DNA of 64,000 nucleotides from Mobilibacterium timonense (GTDB lineage: Bacteria; Bacillota; Clostridia; Peptostreptococcales; Anaerovoracaceae): contig NZ_FUHN01000007.1 in assembly GCF_900155555.1 (NCBI RefSeq), forward strand, positions 303,912-367,911. The letters run 5' to 3'. Below are positions 1 through 7,735 of this stretch, piece by piece. The notes under the pieces are model-generated. The model saw only the letters and a list, made by a program, of their open reading frames with translations. It did not search any database and was not told where the DNA came from. Made by a program: the position numbers and the translations under genes. Position 1 is the stretch's first letter; the number at the start of each line of letters is the position of its first letter.

Positions 1-21
1 GTGATCTTTAGTGTAAAAAAA

Positions 22-40
22 CCACCGGCTAAGCCGGTGG
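22..40. repeat. Left-end IS200 hairpin
   Basis: Perfect 8-bp stem CCACCGGC/GCCGGTGG with a TAA loop. In IS200/IS605 elements such subterminal hairpins are the TnpA recognition structure. A second hairpin, GAAGCT-TT-AGCTTC at 46-59, follows directly and lies upstream of the tnpA ribosome binding site. In other IS200 elements, leader hairpins reduce read-through and translation. Confidence 0.75.
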
Positions 41-131
41 AGTAAGAAGCTTTAGCTTCAAGAAAAAACCTCCTGTGATATCATGAATGAGGCTTCCAAC
101 CGCACTCATGTAACAAAGGAGGAATAAATCG

Positions 132-617
132 ATGGGTAATATTACCAAAACCGACATCAATAGTTTAACACATTCGAAGTGGCGGTGTCAGTATCACGTA
201 GTGTTTGCGCCGAAGTACAGGAGACAAATTATCTACGGAAAAATAAAAGAGGATATTGGCAAGATACTTAGGCAGTTGTGTGATCAGAAAGGCATAGAAA
301 TAATAGAAGCGGAGTTGTGCCCTGATCATGTACACATGCTGATATCAATTCCGCCAAAATACAGCGTATCGCAAGTGATGGGATATCTGAAGGGAAAAAG
401 CTCACTGATGATATTCGACAGACATGCGAATATGAAATATCGGTATGGGAACAGGCATTTCTGGTGCCGTGGCTATTATGTCGATACAGTTGGCAGAAAC
501 AAAAAGGCAATCGCAGAATACATACGAAACCAACTGCAAGAAGATATCGCAAATGATCAATTAACATTGAAGGAGTACATAGACCCGTTCACGGGTAGCA
601 AGAATACGAAGGCATAA
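132..617 (+). CDS. tnpA: IS200-type transposase TnpA (HUH Y1 family)
   Basis: This 161-residue protein has the usual length of an IS200/IS605 TnpA, a dimeric Y1 transposase that cuts and rejoins single-stranded DNA at subterminal hairpins. The metal-binding HUH motif is visible as DHVHML near residues 65-70. The candidate catalytic tyrosine lies in the C-terminal helix segment (YYVDTVGRNKKAIAEYI). The opening, HSKWRCQYHVVFAPKYRR, is typical of the family. The start is supported by the AGGAGG box at 118-123. There is no frameshift, so the element may be active. The gene stands alone within its hairpin ends, without a TnpB nuclease partner. Confidence 0.95.
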   Translation: MGNITKTDINSLTHSKWRCQYHVVFAPKYRRQIIYGKIKEDIGKILRQLCDQKGIEIIEAELCPDHVHMLISIPPKYSVSQVMGYLKGKSSLMIFDRHANMKYRYGNRHFWCRGYYVDTVGRNKKAIAEYIRNQLQEDIANDQLTLKEYIDPFTGSKNTKA

Positions 618-757
618 TAAAAAGCGCCCTTAGGCGCAGCCGGAAAATAGAGATGCGGTTGGCAGTCTATTTCGGTGCGTCTTAAGACGCCTGCAAGTAA
701 CAGGCCCTTTTAGGGCAAGGACAAACCACCAGTTCAACTGGTGGTTATGATTCTGGT
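618..757 (+). repeat. Hairpin-rich 3' segment and right end of the IS200 element
   Basis: Five stems lie in about 125 bases after the tnpA stop. GCGCC/GGCGC is at 624-637. A 14-bp perfect palindrome, GCGTCTTAAGACGC, is at 677-690. GCCTG/CAGGC is at 689-705, GCCC/GGGC at 704-716, and the long right-end hairpin at 724-746. Only the last is needed as a TnpA recognition structure. The rest may form a structured noncoding RNA or a transcription stop. No open reading frame is apparent here on the plus strand. Confidence 0.55.
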
Positions 758-758
758 G

Positions 759-914
759 CTAGGAGAGCAGCCAGTCGATAAGCCGGACAGACCTTATACC
801 CTCGTACGTCGTCTCCAATCCCGGATCAAGAGAGTGGATAGCATTATTTTTATTCAAGTTTATGCTATTGATTGCAGAAAAATCAAAATCGTCGTTCAAC
901 TCGTCAGCTCTCAT
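759..914 (-). pseudogene. 51-codon ORF translationally coupled to the FtsX permease, probably the start of a gene cut by the IS
   Basis: The reading frame starts with an ATG that overlaps the stop of the upstream ABC permease as ATGA (911-914), the classic coupling arrangement. It encodes 51 residues beginning MRADELNDDFDFSAI and ending in a TAG at 759-761, just inside or beside the right end of the IS200 element. The coupling and residue make-up look like a real gene start, but the product matches nothing I recognise. The simplest reading is a third gene of the exporter operon truncated by the insertion. A genuine short peptide gene cannot be excluded. Confidence 0.45.
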
Positions 915-3403
915 TCGACTGCCTTGAGTGATTCCGCCATCTGGATGCCGGCGATGGAACGCCGCATGAACAGATTCACGACTGCCGCAAAGATCATCGT
1001 ACAGACAACCGCAAACAGATAGCTGATACCGTGGATCACAAACGGAAACGTCATGTCGTCCAGCAGGATCCTTCCCAGAACGAACCGGGTGAACAGCCAT
1101 CCTCCCGGAAGTCCAATGAATCCGGCCAGGGCTGAAATGACCATGTTTTCCCACAGCACGTACGATCTCGTCTCCTCAGGGTAAAATCCGAGCACCTCTA
1201 CCGTAGCGATCTCCCGGCTTCTTTCAGCAATATTGATGTTCGTAAGGTTGAAAATGACGATGAACGACAGCGCGCCCGAGAACAGCACGAGGAGCCAGAT
1301 GATGTAGTTCAGGCAGGAAACGGACTCATTGACATCCGCACGCGTATCCTCCAGATCCGTCACGCCCGAAATACCGTTAATTCCGTTGATCTGCTTCAGC
1401 AGCGTCTTGTCAGGCGCTCCATCGGTTTTGACAAGACAGGTATTTTCCATATTCGTAAAATCTTCAGCATTATTATCTTCACCCGCACCGAGGATCTCCC
1501 GGCAGGTCTTTTCGTTGATGAAGATCGTGTTTCCAATGTAATTCGTATAAACGCCCTCGACCTTCAGTTCAGCTGTCATTGTTGCACCGTTTCCTGCTGA
1601 AGATCCCTCGATCCTGAAGGCGTCGCCCTTCTTCAATCCAAGCTTATCCGCCAGCCTCTTGCTGATGACCGCGCCGTTCTCCTGTTCCGGCAGGCGTACT
1701 CGTCCTCCGCTTCCGTCCACACGGGTCAGGTTCCAGAATCCACTGATGTCCGCATCGTCGGCAAAGCTCATCAGCGTCACAAATCCCATGCGCTCATCTG
1801 CCGAGACGTCCACGATCTGACTCACGCAGGGCAGGACATGTTCCACCTTCGGGTTTTGCTGTATCTCTGCTACGGACGACATGCCCCCCTCATCAATTGT
1901 GACGGCGAGCTGATAGGTCTGTATATCCTCGAACTGGATGTCCCCTACATGGATCATCGAATCACGCACACCAAACCCGGTCAGCACCAGCGAAGTGCAG
2001 CTGCCGACACCGACCAGCATCATTATCATGCGCGCCTTATATCGGAACATGTTGCGCAGCGTCACCTTTCGCAGAAAAGGAAGCCGCTTCCACAGAGGAC
2101 GGATCTTTTCGATCCAAATGCGTTTGCCCGGTTTCGCGGACTTCGGCCGGACCAATGCGGCCGGCGAGCTGAGAAGCTCACTTCTGCAAGAAAACCATAC
2201 GCTCAGGGACACCGCGGCCAGCGACACACCGAAGGTGAGAAGCGCCATCTTCGTGCTGAACACATATGGGAGAGGTGCGAAATCATACAGTGTCCTGTAC
2301 GCCCACCAGAAAATTTTCGGCAGCCCCCAGGTCCCGACAGGAAATCCGACAGCCCACCCGATCAAGGCTGCGCTCCCGGCGTAGAGCATATATTTCATCG
2401 TGATCGAAAGATCCGAACATCCCAGCGCCTTCAGGGTGCCTATCTGAGTACGTTCCTCCTCGACCATGCGTGTCATCGTAGTGATGCATACGAGCAGCGC
2501 TATCAGGATGAAAAAAACAGGAAACACATCGGCTATGCCATCGATGATCGACGTATCGTTCTTAAAGCTGGCGTATCCGGTATTTTCCGAGCGCGTCAGC
2601 ACATATGTCGATGGTGCATATCCATCCTGCTCCGAAGCGGCCGCCGATGTGAGCGCCTCCTCCACATCGTCCTTTTTTTCCTTGATGAGATCCGAATATT
2701 CGTCGCTGTAAACAGCCTCGTTTTCCGTAGCACGCAGAGTCATGTCTACCTCTGTGTATCGCGGAGAAGTGAAGTTGTTCTCAGAAAGATAGACAAAACC
2801 AGTGCGCTTTGCGCTGTCTATCGTAGAAGAGCCTCTGTCGTTGTTGAGATAGAGCGGCGAATCTACCGTGCCTACGACCTTGTAAGTCCTGTTTTTCAAG
2901 CCCACATTATCTATGCTTCCGCTGCCTGAAAAAGTGATCGTGCTTCCCACTATCCTGCTCCCGGCGACACGGTCGTCGACCACGCATTCGTCGTCTGCTT
3001 CCGGCATCCGGCCGGAGACAAGAGAAGGAATGTTCACTTTTTCCGGCACAGACATCAGGAGAAATGTGCCGCTGTGTGCAGTACCCTTTGTGTCATCGTA
3101 TGTTCCTGCGGCATCTGTGGACTTCATTCCCTCGATGCTCTGGATCACTGCTCCTTTTGGATCCATCTGGTCCCGGATCACATCGATCTCATCATCCGTG
3201 AAACCAAGGGAGGAATACAGACGGTAATCGTAAAAGTTCTGAGCCTTCAGATAATTCTGACAGGCCATCCACATCTGATCACGACAGACCTTCAGACCTG
3301 AAAAGAATCCGACGCTCAGCATGACTATCAGAAAGAGCGCCAGCCAGCGTCCTTTTGAGGCTTGCACGCTTCTGATGAACGATCGTACTGACGTATTTTT
3401 CAT
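911..3403 (-). CDS. ABC transporter permease with two FtsX domains
   Basis: This 830-residue membrane protein is the permease half of a MacB-like (type VII fold) ABC system. A first membrane helix lies at about residues 18-38, followed by a large extracytoplasmic domain of about 240 residues. Three helices of the first FtsX domain follow at about 285-410. A repeat of the same plan comes next: helix near 455-475, external domain, and three helices at about 690-815. The duplicated layout and length are normal for the bacitracin/lipoprotein-type exporters of Bacillota. The start is fixed by a GGAGG box a few bases upstream. The gene follows its ATPase by 39 bp. The substrate (antimicrobial peptide, lipid or lipoprotein) cannot be deduced. 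Confidence 0.9.
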   Translation of the reverse strand: MKNTSVRSFIRSVQASKGRWLALFLIVMLSVGFFSGLKVCRDQMWMACQNYLKAQNFYDYRLYSSLGFTDDEIDVIRDQMDPKGAVIQSIEGMKSTDAAGTYDDTKGTAHSGTFLLMSVPEKVNIPSLVSGRMPEADDECVVDDRVAGSRIVGSTITFSGSGSIDNVGLKNRTYKVVGTVDSPLYLNNDRGSSTIDSAKRTGFVYLSENNFTSPRYTEVDMTLRATENEAVYSDEYSDLIKEKKDDVEEALTSAAASEQDGYAPSTYVLTRSENTGYASFKNDTSIIDGIADVFPVFFILIALLVCITTMTRMVEEERTQIGTLKALGCSDLSITMKYMLYAGSAALIGWAVGFPVGTWGLPKIFWWAYRTLYDFAPLPYVFSTKMALLTFGVSLAAVSLSVWFSCRSELLSSPAALVRPKSAKPGKRIWIEKIRPLWKRLPFLRKVTLRNMFRYKARMIMMLVGVGSCTSLVLTGFGVRDSMIHVGDIQFEDIQTYQLAVTIDEGGMSSVAEIQQNPKVEHVLPCVSQIVDVSADERMGFVTLMSFADDADISGFWNLTRVDGSGGRVRLPEQENGAVISKRLADKLGLKKGDAFRIEGSSAGNGATMTAELKVEGVYTNYIGNTIFINEKTCREILGAGEDNNAEDFTNMENTCLVKTDGAPDKTLLKQINGINGISGVTDLEDTRADVNESVSCLNYIIWLLVLFSGALSFIVIFNLTNINIAERSREIATVEVLGFYPEETRSYVLWENMVISALAGFIGLPGGWLFTRFVLGRILLDDMTFPFVIHGISYLFAVVCTMIFAAVVNLFMRRSIAGIQMAESLKAVE

Positions 3404-3442
3404 GCAGATCTACCTCCACGACTTCTAAGCTGCCATCAGTTC

Positions 3443-4150
3443 TCACCATGCAATGGAATCTACTGGCCGCTTGTCTGTATTCACTTCATTCGCCTCGATC
3501 TTTCCGCTGCGAATCCTGAGGATCCTGTCCGCCATCGGTGCGATCGCCTGATTGTGAGTGATCATGAGCACCGTCGTTCCACGCTCCCTGCCAAGCTCAT
3601 GAAGGATCTTGAGGACCGACTTGCCGGTCGAGTAATCGAGGGCACCGGTCGGCTCATCGCAAAGCAGCATCCTCGGGTTTTTCGCCAGGGCACGGGCGAT
3701 CGCCACGCGCTGCTGCTCTCCGCCGGAAAGCTGCGCCGGAAAGTGGTCATGCCTGTGTGACAGTCCTACCAGATCCAGCGCCTCACCGGCGGGTATCGGA
3801 TCATCGCAGAGCATTGCGGCGATCTCTACGTTCTCCAGCGCCGTGAGGTTCGGGATCAGGTTGTAGAATTGAAACACGAAGCCCACATCTTTCCTGCGGT
3901 ACGCGACGAGCTGTTTTTTAGAAAAATCAGAAACATCGCGCCCATCGAACCATATATCGCCGCAGGTCACACTGTCCATTCCGCCGAGCATATTCAGCAG
4001 CGTCGTTTTCCCTGCTCCTGAAGAACCAAGCAGAACGCAGAATTCGCCCTCATCCACGTAGAAACTGATACCATCCAGCGCCCGGACCTCCGCCTCACCA
4101 GACCCGTATACCTTGGTCACGTTTTTGAATTCTATGAAATGTGATGTCAT
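3443..4150 (-). CDS. ABC transporter ATP-binding protein (LolD/MacB type)
   Basis: This is the nucleotide-binding subunit that drives the permease encoded just downstream. Walker A GSSGAGKT is at residues 42-49, the signature LSGGEQQ at about 141-147, and Walker B ending in DEPTGALD near 165-172, followed by the H-loop in ITHNQ. The sequence type is that of MacB/LolD/FtsE ATPases. I place the start at 4150 because GGAG lies seven bases upstream and the protein then begins [16 protein letters not shown]. An upstream in-frame ATG would add 11 residues with no good ribosome site. It forms an operon with the FtsX permease. Confidence 0.95.
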   Translation of the reverse strand: MTSHFIEFKNVTKVYGSGEAEVRALDGISFYVDEGEFCVLLGSSGAGKTTLLNMLGGMDSVTCGDIWFDGRDVSDFSKKQLVAYRRKDVGFVFQFYNLIPNLTALENVEIAAMLCDDPIPAGEALDLVGLSHRHDHFPAQLSGGEQQRVAIARALAKNPRMLLCDEPTGALDYSTGKSVLKILHELGRERGTTVLMITHNQAIAPMADRILRIRSGKIEANEVNTDKRPVDSIAW

Positions 4151-4243
4151 AAACTGCTCCAGTCGCACACATCCGTCAGACACACCTATATCGAATTTTG
4201 CTGAGGAAGACTATATCAACGCCGATACTTTGCAGCGCTCTCA

Positions 4244-4816
4244 TCATTTCTCGTAAGTATTCATGCCCCTCATGATCATAATGAATACCGCCGCGGCCAA
4301 CACCCCGATGGACACCAGCGGAGGCCAGAATATCACGCCCAGAACGGTCCCGGCGATCTTGATGCCGACATCGATCAACAGCAAGCCCCGGACCCTGCCC
4401 ATGTACTCGACCGTCACTTCGCGTTCGTCATCCTTTGCAAGGCTGCCGTAGATCAGTATCAGCATGACAGTAGTGGCGATCACGATGATGCCGTAAAAGC
4501 CCTGTACCACCCTGCTCATGAAATACGTGGAGACAAGGCTTGTGGCGTAGGGAAAGAGAGACGAGAAAAAAAGCAGTCCCATGCTGAGCCACATCGTCCT
4601 CTTGCCGATCCTGCTCACGACGTGCCAGGCATTGTGGAGGCTCGTCCACATCGCCGCAAGCCACAGGAAGGACAGAGCGTACGCGGCGAAATTGATCCTC
4701 AGGTCCCAGAAAGCCCCAAGCGTCGGCGCCGCCGGCTTTTCCAACTCCAGTACCAATATGGTCATAACAATGGCAATGACCGCATCCATGAATGCACCCA
4801 GACGTTCCTTATTCAT
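4244..4816 (-). CDS. TMEM175-family (DUF1211) membrane protein
   Basis: This 190-residue protein has about six membrane segments. Its opening, RLGAFMDAVIAIVMTILVLEL, matches the first-helix pattern of the TMEM175 family, whose bacterial members form tetrameric potassium-permeable channels. The family motif is usually F-S-D in this helix, and here the second position is Met (AFMDA), so selectivity cannot be assumed. The length is that of a single-repeat bacterial member. It lies 93 bp upstream of the ABC ATPase and 65 bp downstream of phzF on the same strand. Cotranscription is possible, but no functional link is evident. Confidence 0.8.
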   Translation of the reverse strand: MNKERLGAFMDAVIAIVMTILVLELEKPAAPTLGAFWDLRINFAAYALSFLWLAAMWTSLHNAWHVVSRIGKRTMWLSMGLLFFSSLFPYATSLVSTYFMSRVVQGFYGIIVIATTVMLILIYGSLAKDDEREVTVEYMGRVRGLLLIDVGIKIAGTVLGVIFWPPLVSIGVLAAAVFIMIMRGMNTYEK

Positions 4817-4881
4817 ACTTTATCCTTTACTTATCTCTCTGATGACTCGCCTGTCGGCGAGACAAACATGTGTTTTGCTAT

Positions 4882-5652
4882 TTACAGGATATTTCCCTCT
4901 GAGTAAAGGACCGCCTTTCCCGCCACAGTCACCCTGTCGCCGGAAATTCCAGTATAGAGCAGCCCCGACCGCTCGGAGGCCTGGTAGCACGTAAGGTGAT
5001 CCTTCCCGAGCTTCTCACACCAGTACGGCGTGATCATGCAATGGGCGCTGCCGGTTACAGGGTCTTCCTCCACTGCCAGCTTCGGTGCAAAGACACGGGA
5101 AACGCAGTCATATTCGCTTCCTTTTGCAGTGACCGCCACCAGAAGCCCATCCAGTTCTCCCATCTTCCTCTGATCCGGCCGGAGATCGATAACGGTCTCC
5201 TCGTCTTTCAGCACCAGCAGAAGATCCCGGTCCAGATAAGCCTCAAGAACTTCTGCGCCGATCGCATCCTTCATCGCCTGGGTCACAGGTATGGGCCTGC
5301 AGTGATAGGCAGGAAAATCCATGACGAACGTGCCCCCTTCTCTACGTACCGCGAGAGTACCGACCTGCGTCGTGAATTTTATCTCCTCTGCATTTTTTTC
5401 ATAGAATGTAAAAAGTACGAACGATGTGCCAAGTGTCGCATGTCCGCAGAAATCGATCTCACCGCCCGGAGTGAACCAGCGCAGGTGGTAGGTATTTCCT
5501 TCCTTCACTGTGAAGGCGGTCTCCGAAAAGCGGTTTTCCTTCGCGATGTTCTGCATCAGACCGTCAGGGATCCATTCGTCCATGACGCACACTGCCGCCT
5601 GATTTCCCTTGAAGAGGGTATCCGTGAAAGCATCTGCAATGTATTGTTTCAT
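4882..5652 (-). CDS. PhzF-family isomerase/epimerase-like protein
   Basis: This protein of about 256 residues has the PhzF fold (two diaminopimelate-epimerase-like halves). The N-terminal block ADAFTDTLFKGNQAAV and the ENRFSETAF segment, carrying the acid equivalent to the catalytic glutamate of PhzF, are conserved. So are GHATLGTSFV and, in the second half, DPVTGSAHC. PhzF itself isomerises a phenazine precursor, but most homologues have unknown substrates, and no phenazine genes are nearby. The start at 5652 is preceded by AAGGAGGG at an ideal distance. An earlier in-frame start would place that box inside the gene. Confidence 0.88.
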   Translation of the reverse strand: MKQYIADAFTDTLFKGNQAAVCVMDEWIPDGLMQNIAKENRFSETAFTVKEGNTYHLRWFTPGGEIDFCGHATLGTSFVLFTFYEKNAEEIKFTTQVGTLAVRREGGTFVMDFPAYHCRPIPVTQAMKDAIGAEVLEAYLDRDLLLVLKDEETVIDLRPDQRKMGELDGLLVAVTAKGSEYDCVSRVFAPKLAVEEDPVTGSAHCMITPYWCEKLGKDHLTCYQASERSGLLYTGISGDRVTVAGKAVLYSEGNIL

Positions 5653-5746
5653 GCCGCTCCCTCCTTTTAGAAAAAGCATAGCATAAAGTTCTAAAAGGAA
5701 AAAGCTTTTGCACTTGAGCGTACAGAATTTGTATGAAATCTGAATA

Positions 5747-6274
5747 TCAGTATATTGACGCAGCGATCTGCGTCATTTTCTCTGGTGTCTCTCTCATGTC
5801 GTGGGAGAACCAGAGGAGCAGACACGAATATATACCACCTATCTGGTACGCTGTTCGATATTGCCCTATTGTCACGTTATCAGTGAACGAGTCTCCGTCC
5901 TCTTCTCCATCGTCAAAATCGAAATAGTCCTTCAAAACATCCATGAGCAGGCTTGAAAGACCGGTTCGATGTATCGACAGCATCTGTTCTTTTTTGTCAT
6001 AAATCGCCTGGAATACTGGCCTGATAAAAGAAGTAAAATCCTCGTGCAGAAGGCTTCTGTCACCTTCAGCTTCCTTTATAATTTCTGAAAGGCAGCAGCG
6101 AAGCACATCCTCTTTAGAGCTGAAATGCCTGTAAAAAGTGGCTCTGTGCACCCCCGCCCTCTCCGCAATCTCGCCAACTGAGATATCACCATAATCCTTT
6201 TTTTCCATGAGCTGCATAAGAGCCTCAGTCAGATACTCCCGGATCAGGCTGTGATCAAGATTTTTTCTTCTCAA
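5747..6274 (-). CDS. TetR/AcrR-family transcriptional regulator (TTG start)
   Basis: This 175-residue regulator has an N-terminal TetR helix-turn-helix (ISVGEIAERAGVHRATFYRHF) and a C-terminal ligand or dimer domain like that of the TetR_C_33 group. The best start is the TTG at 6272-6274: GGGGGAGGTG sits seven bases upstream and the product begins LRRKNLDHSLIREYLTEAL. Starting at the upstream ATG (6358) would add 28 poorly conserved residues without a ribosome site. It is divergent from the DUF1295 membrane protein gene, and a palindrome lies inside that gene's promoter, so it probably represses its neighbour and perhaps itself. Confidence 0.9.
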   Translation of the reverse strand: MRRKNLDHSLIREYLTEALMQLMEKKDYGDISVGEIAERAGVHRATFYRHFSSKEDVLRCCLSEIIKEAEGDRSLLHEDFTSFIRPVFQAIYDKKEQMLSIHRTGLSSLLMDVLKDYFDFDDGEEDGDSFTDNVTIGQYRTAYQIGGIYSCLLLWFSHDMRETPEKMTQIAASIY

Positions 6275-6329
6275 AAAGCGACACCTCCCCCTCTTCTGTT
6301 GCAGATATTGGTTTTCCCGCTGAAAAGCA

Positions 6330-6358
6330 TTGAAAATAACGACACCTGTCGCTATCAT
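6330..6358 (+). promoter_or_regulatory. Predicted sigma-A promoter for the DUF1295 operon
   Basis: TTGAAA at 6330-6335 and TATCAT at 6353-6358 are separated by 17 bp, and the gene starts 52 bp downstream. The spacer contains the palindrome described separately. Confidence 0.55.
6340..6351. promoter_or_regulatory. Candidate TetR operator
   Basis: The sequence CGACACCTGTCG is an inverted repeat with 5-bp arms and a 2-bp centre, located between the -35 and -10 boxes of the rightward promoter. The half site GCGACACCT recurs at 6278-6286 beside the regulator's own ribosome binding site. Position and symmetry suit a TetR-family repressor. Binding is inferred. Confidence 0.45.
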
Positions 6359-6409
6359 TGATTATGCTTCAATTATAAAAAACATGTCAAACAATATTCG
6401 AGGAGAAAC

Positions 6410-7201
6410 ATGAAAACATTTCTGATAATCTTTGTGCTGGCCATGATCGCCAGCTCCTGCGGTTTCCGCAAATATGTGTGGTTCATTTCACTGGGATACG
6501 GCGCAGCCGTTGCCCTGATTGGTGCAGGCCTTCTGTTTCTATTTCCCCAGGTACTAACCGTAGGAACGATCCTGGAGTGCGTGCTGTTTATTGTATACGG
6601 ATGCAGGCTGTCGGGATATCTGGCCTACCGGGATCTGAAAACTGCATACACCGGGCGTATGAAGGGGGAGGTAAAAACTAATGACGGAGTCTCCTTCGCA
6701 GCTAAGATGGGGATCTGGATCTCAGCAGCGATTCTGTATGCCCTTCAGACCTCTCCTGTTACTTTCCGCCTCATGGAAGGAAATGATACCGATGGATTCT
6801 GCATCGCCGGTCTTGTAATTTCTGCCGCCGGACTTATCCTTGAAACAACCGCAGACCTTCAGAAAAACAAAGCCAAAAAAAAGAATCCCCGCCGTTTTGT
6901 GGACACCGGCCTGTTCCGCCTGGTGCGCTGTCCCAACTATTTCGGGGAGATGGTCTTCTGGACCGGAGTATTCATCTCAGGCCTGAATGTGTACAGCAGC
7001 GCCCTTCAATGGATCGTCGCCATTCTCGGTTACGCCGGAATCATCTACGTAATGTTCGGCGGAGCCCGCAGGCTTGAGATCCGTCAGGACAAGAACTACG
7101 GAAACGATCCGGAATACAGGAAATACAAATCCACTACACCGATTATGATTCCCTTCATTCCTCTCTACTCGGTGAAAGAACATAAATGGCTGGTGGCGTA
7201 A
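6410..7201 (+). CDS. DUF1295 / steroid 5-alpha-reductase-like membrane enzyme
   Basis: This 263-residue integral membrane protein has about seven hydrophobic segments. The C-terminal signature is of the DUF1295/isoprenylcysteine methyltransferase-like fold: FVDTGLFRLVRCPNYFGEM followed by an aromatic-rich helix and a short basic tail (RRLEIRQDKNYG). Homologues bind NADPH or S-adenosylmethionine and act on lipids, but bacterial substrates are mostly unknown. The ribosome site GAGGAG precedes the ATG. The gene is divergent from the TetR gene and overlaps the next membrane protein gene by one base (TAATG), so the two are probably coexpressed under TetR control. Confidence 0.82.
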   Translation: MKTFLIIFVLAMIASSCGFRKYVWFISLGYGAAVALIGAGLLFLFPQVLTVGTILECVLFIVYGCRLSGYLAYRDLKTAYTGRMKGEVKTNDGVSFAAKMGIWISAAILYALQTSPVTFRLMEGNDTDGFCIAGLVISAAGLILETTADLQKNKAKKKNPRRFVDTGLFRLVRCPNYFGEMVFWTGVFISGLNVYSSALQWIVAILGYAGIIYVMFGGARRLEIRQDKNYGNDPEYRKYKSTTPIMIPFIPLYSVKEHKWLVA

Positions 7202-7728
7202 TGGAAATGAATAAGAACAGGAAAAAAGAAATTTCGAATAGTCAGGCGTCTTCGGCCGTGCCTGAGGGATTTTCTCTTGCCCTGGCCATTGCGGACTGCC
7301 TGCCAGTGCTGTTTTTCAGCATCAACTCCGCCATCCTGGCTTCACGCTTTGACAACACCCTTTTCCGCGTGGGCATCGCCCTTGTGATTATTGCCGGAGC
7401 ATTTAAAGCAGGCTGGAAATTCGCCATCGCCCTGCTCCACAAAGACTTGCCTTTTCTCAGCAGGCAGATGCGATTTGTTATGCCTGCCGGCTTCCTGCTG
7501 GTGCTTGTCTCTCTCATGGTTGACCACAATGAATGGTCCTTTGGAGCCGTCGCCGGACATATGGTGCACATGCCATCTCTGATATTTTTCCTCTGCGGAG
7601 CAGCTGGCCTGGTGATGATGACATGGCTGGCCAGAAGCCAGGACAGGAGAAATGCAAAAGCTAACTGGATAGAACAGATAGTAAACTCCATATCCCAGTT
7701 CTGTATAATGATAGGTATCCTTCTATAG
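7201..7728 (+). CDS. Uncharacterised five-helix membrane protein
   Basis: This protein of about 175 residues has a polar N-terminus of about 25 residues (several Lys, Ser) and then hydrophobic stretches at about 30-50, 55-75, 90-110, 120-145 and at the C-terminus. I do not recognise a family. The start codon ATG at 7201 shares its A with the stop of the preceding gene, and a second ATG two codons later is also possible. The tight coupling suggests the two membrane proteins act together in the TetR-controlled unit. It ends 7 bp from the convergent diguanylate cyclase gene, with no obvious terminator between them. Confidence 0.75.
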   Translation: MEMNKNRKKEISNSQASSAVPEGFSLALAIADCLPVLFFSINSAILASRFDNTLFRVGIALVIIAGAFKAGWKFAIALLHKDLPFLSRQMRFVMPAGFLLVLVSLMVDHNEWSFGAVAGHMVHMPSLIFFLCGAAGLVMMTWLARSQDRRNAKANWIEQIVNSISQFCIMIGILL

Positions 7729-7735
7729 CCGCTTT

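Larger units (their letters stand above)
1..757 (+). mobile_element. IS200/IS605-family insertion sequence carrying tnpA only
   Basis: The element consists of one small HUH transposase gene flanked by subterminal hairpins instead of terminal inverted repeats, as expected for IS200-type single-strand transposition. The left hairpin pairs 22-29 with 33-40. The right hairpin pairs 724-734 with 736-746. No tnpB is present. The exact ends cannot be fixed by eye: the left end lies within the first 21 bases of the window or just outside it, and the right end lies shortly after 746. The neighbouring gene fragment ends at 759, so the insertion may have cut a gene. Confidence 0.75.

Noticed and set aside
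1838-2929. 363-codon open frame on the plus strand
   Set aside because: Antisense shadow of the FtsX permease, rich in Arg and His as expected for the opposite strand of a membrane-protein gene.
3074-3301. Possible small gene on the plus strand inside the permease region
   Set aside because: No ribosome site, antisense to coding sequence, and overlapping another shadow frame.
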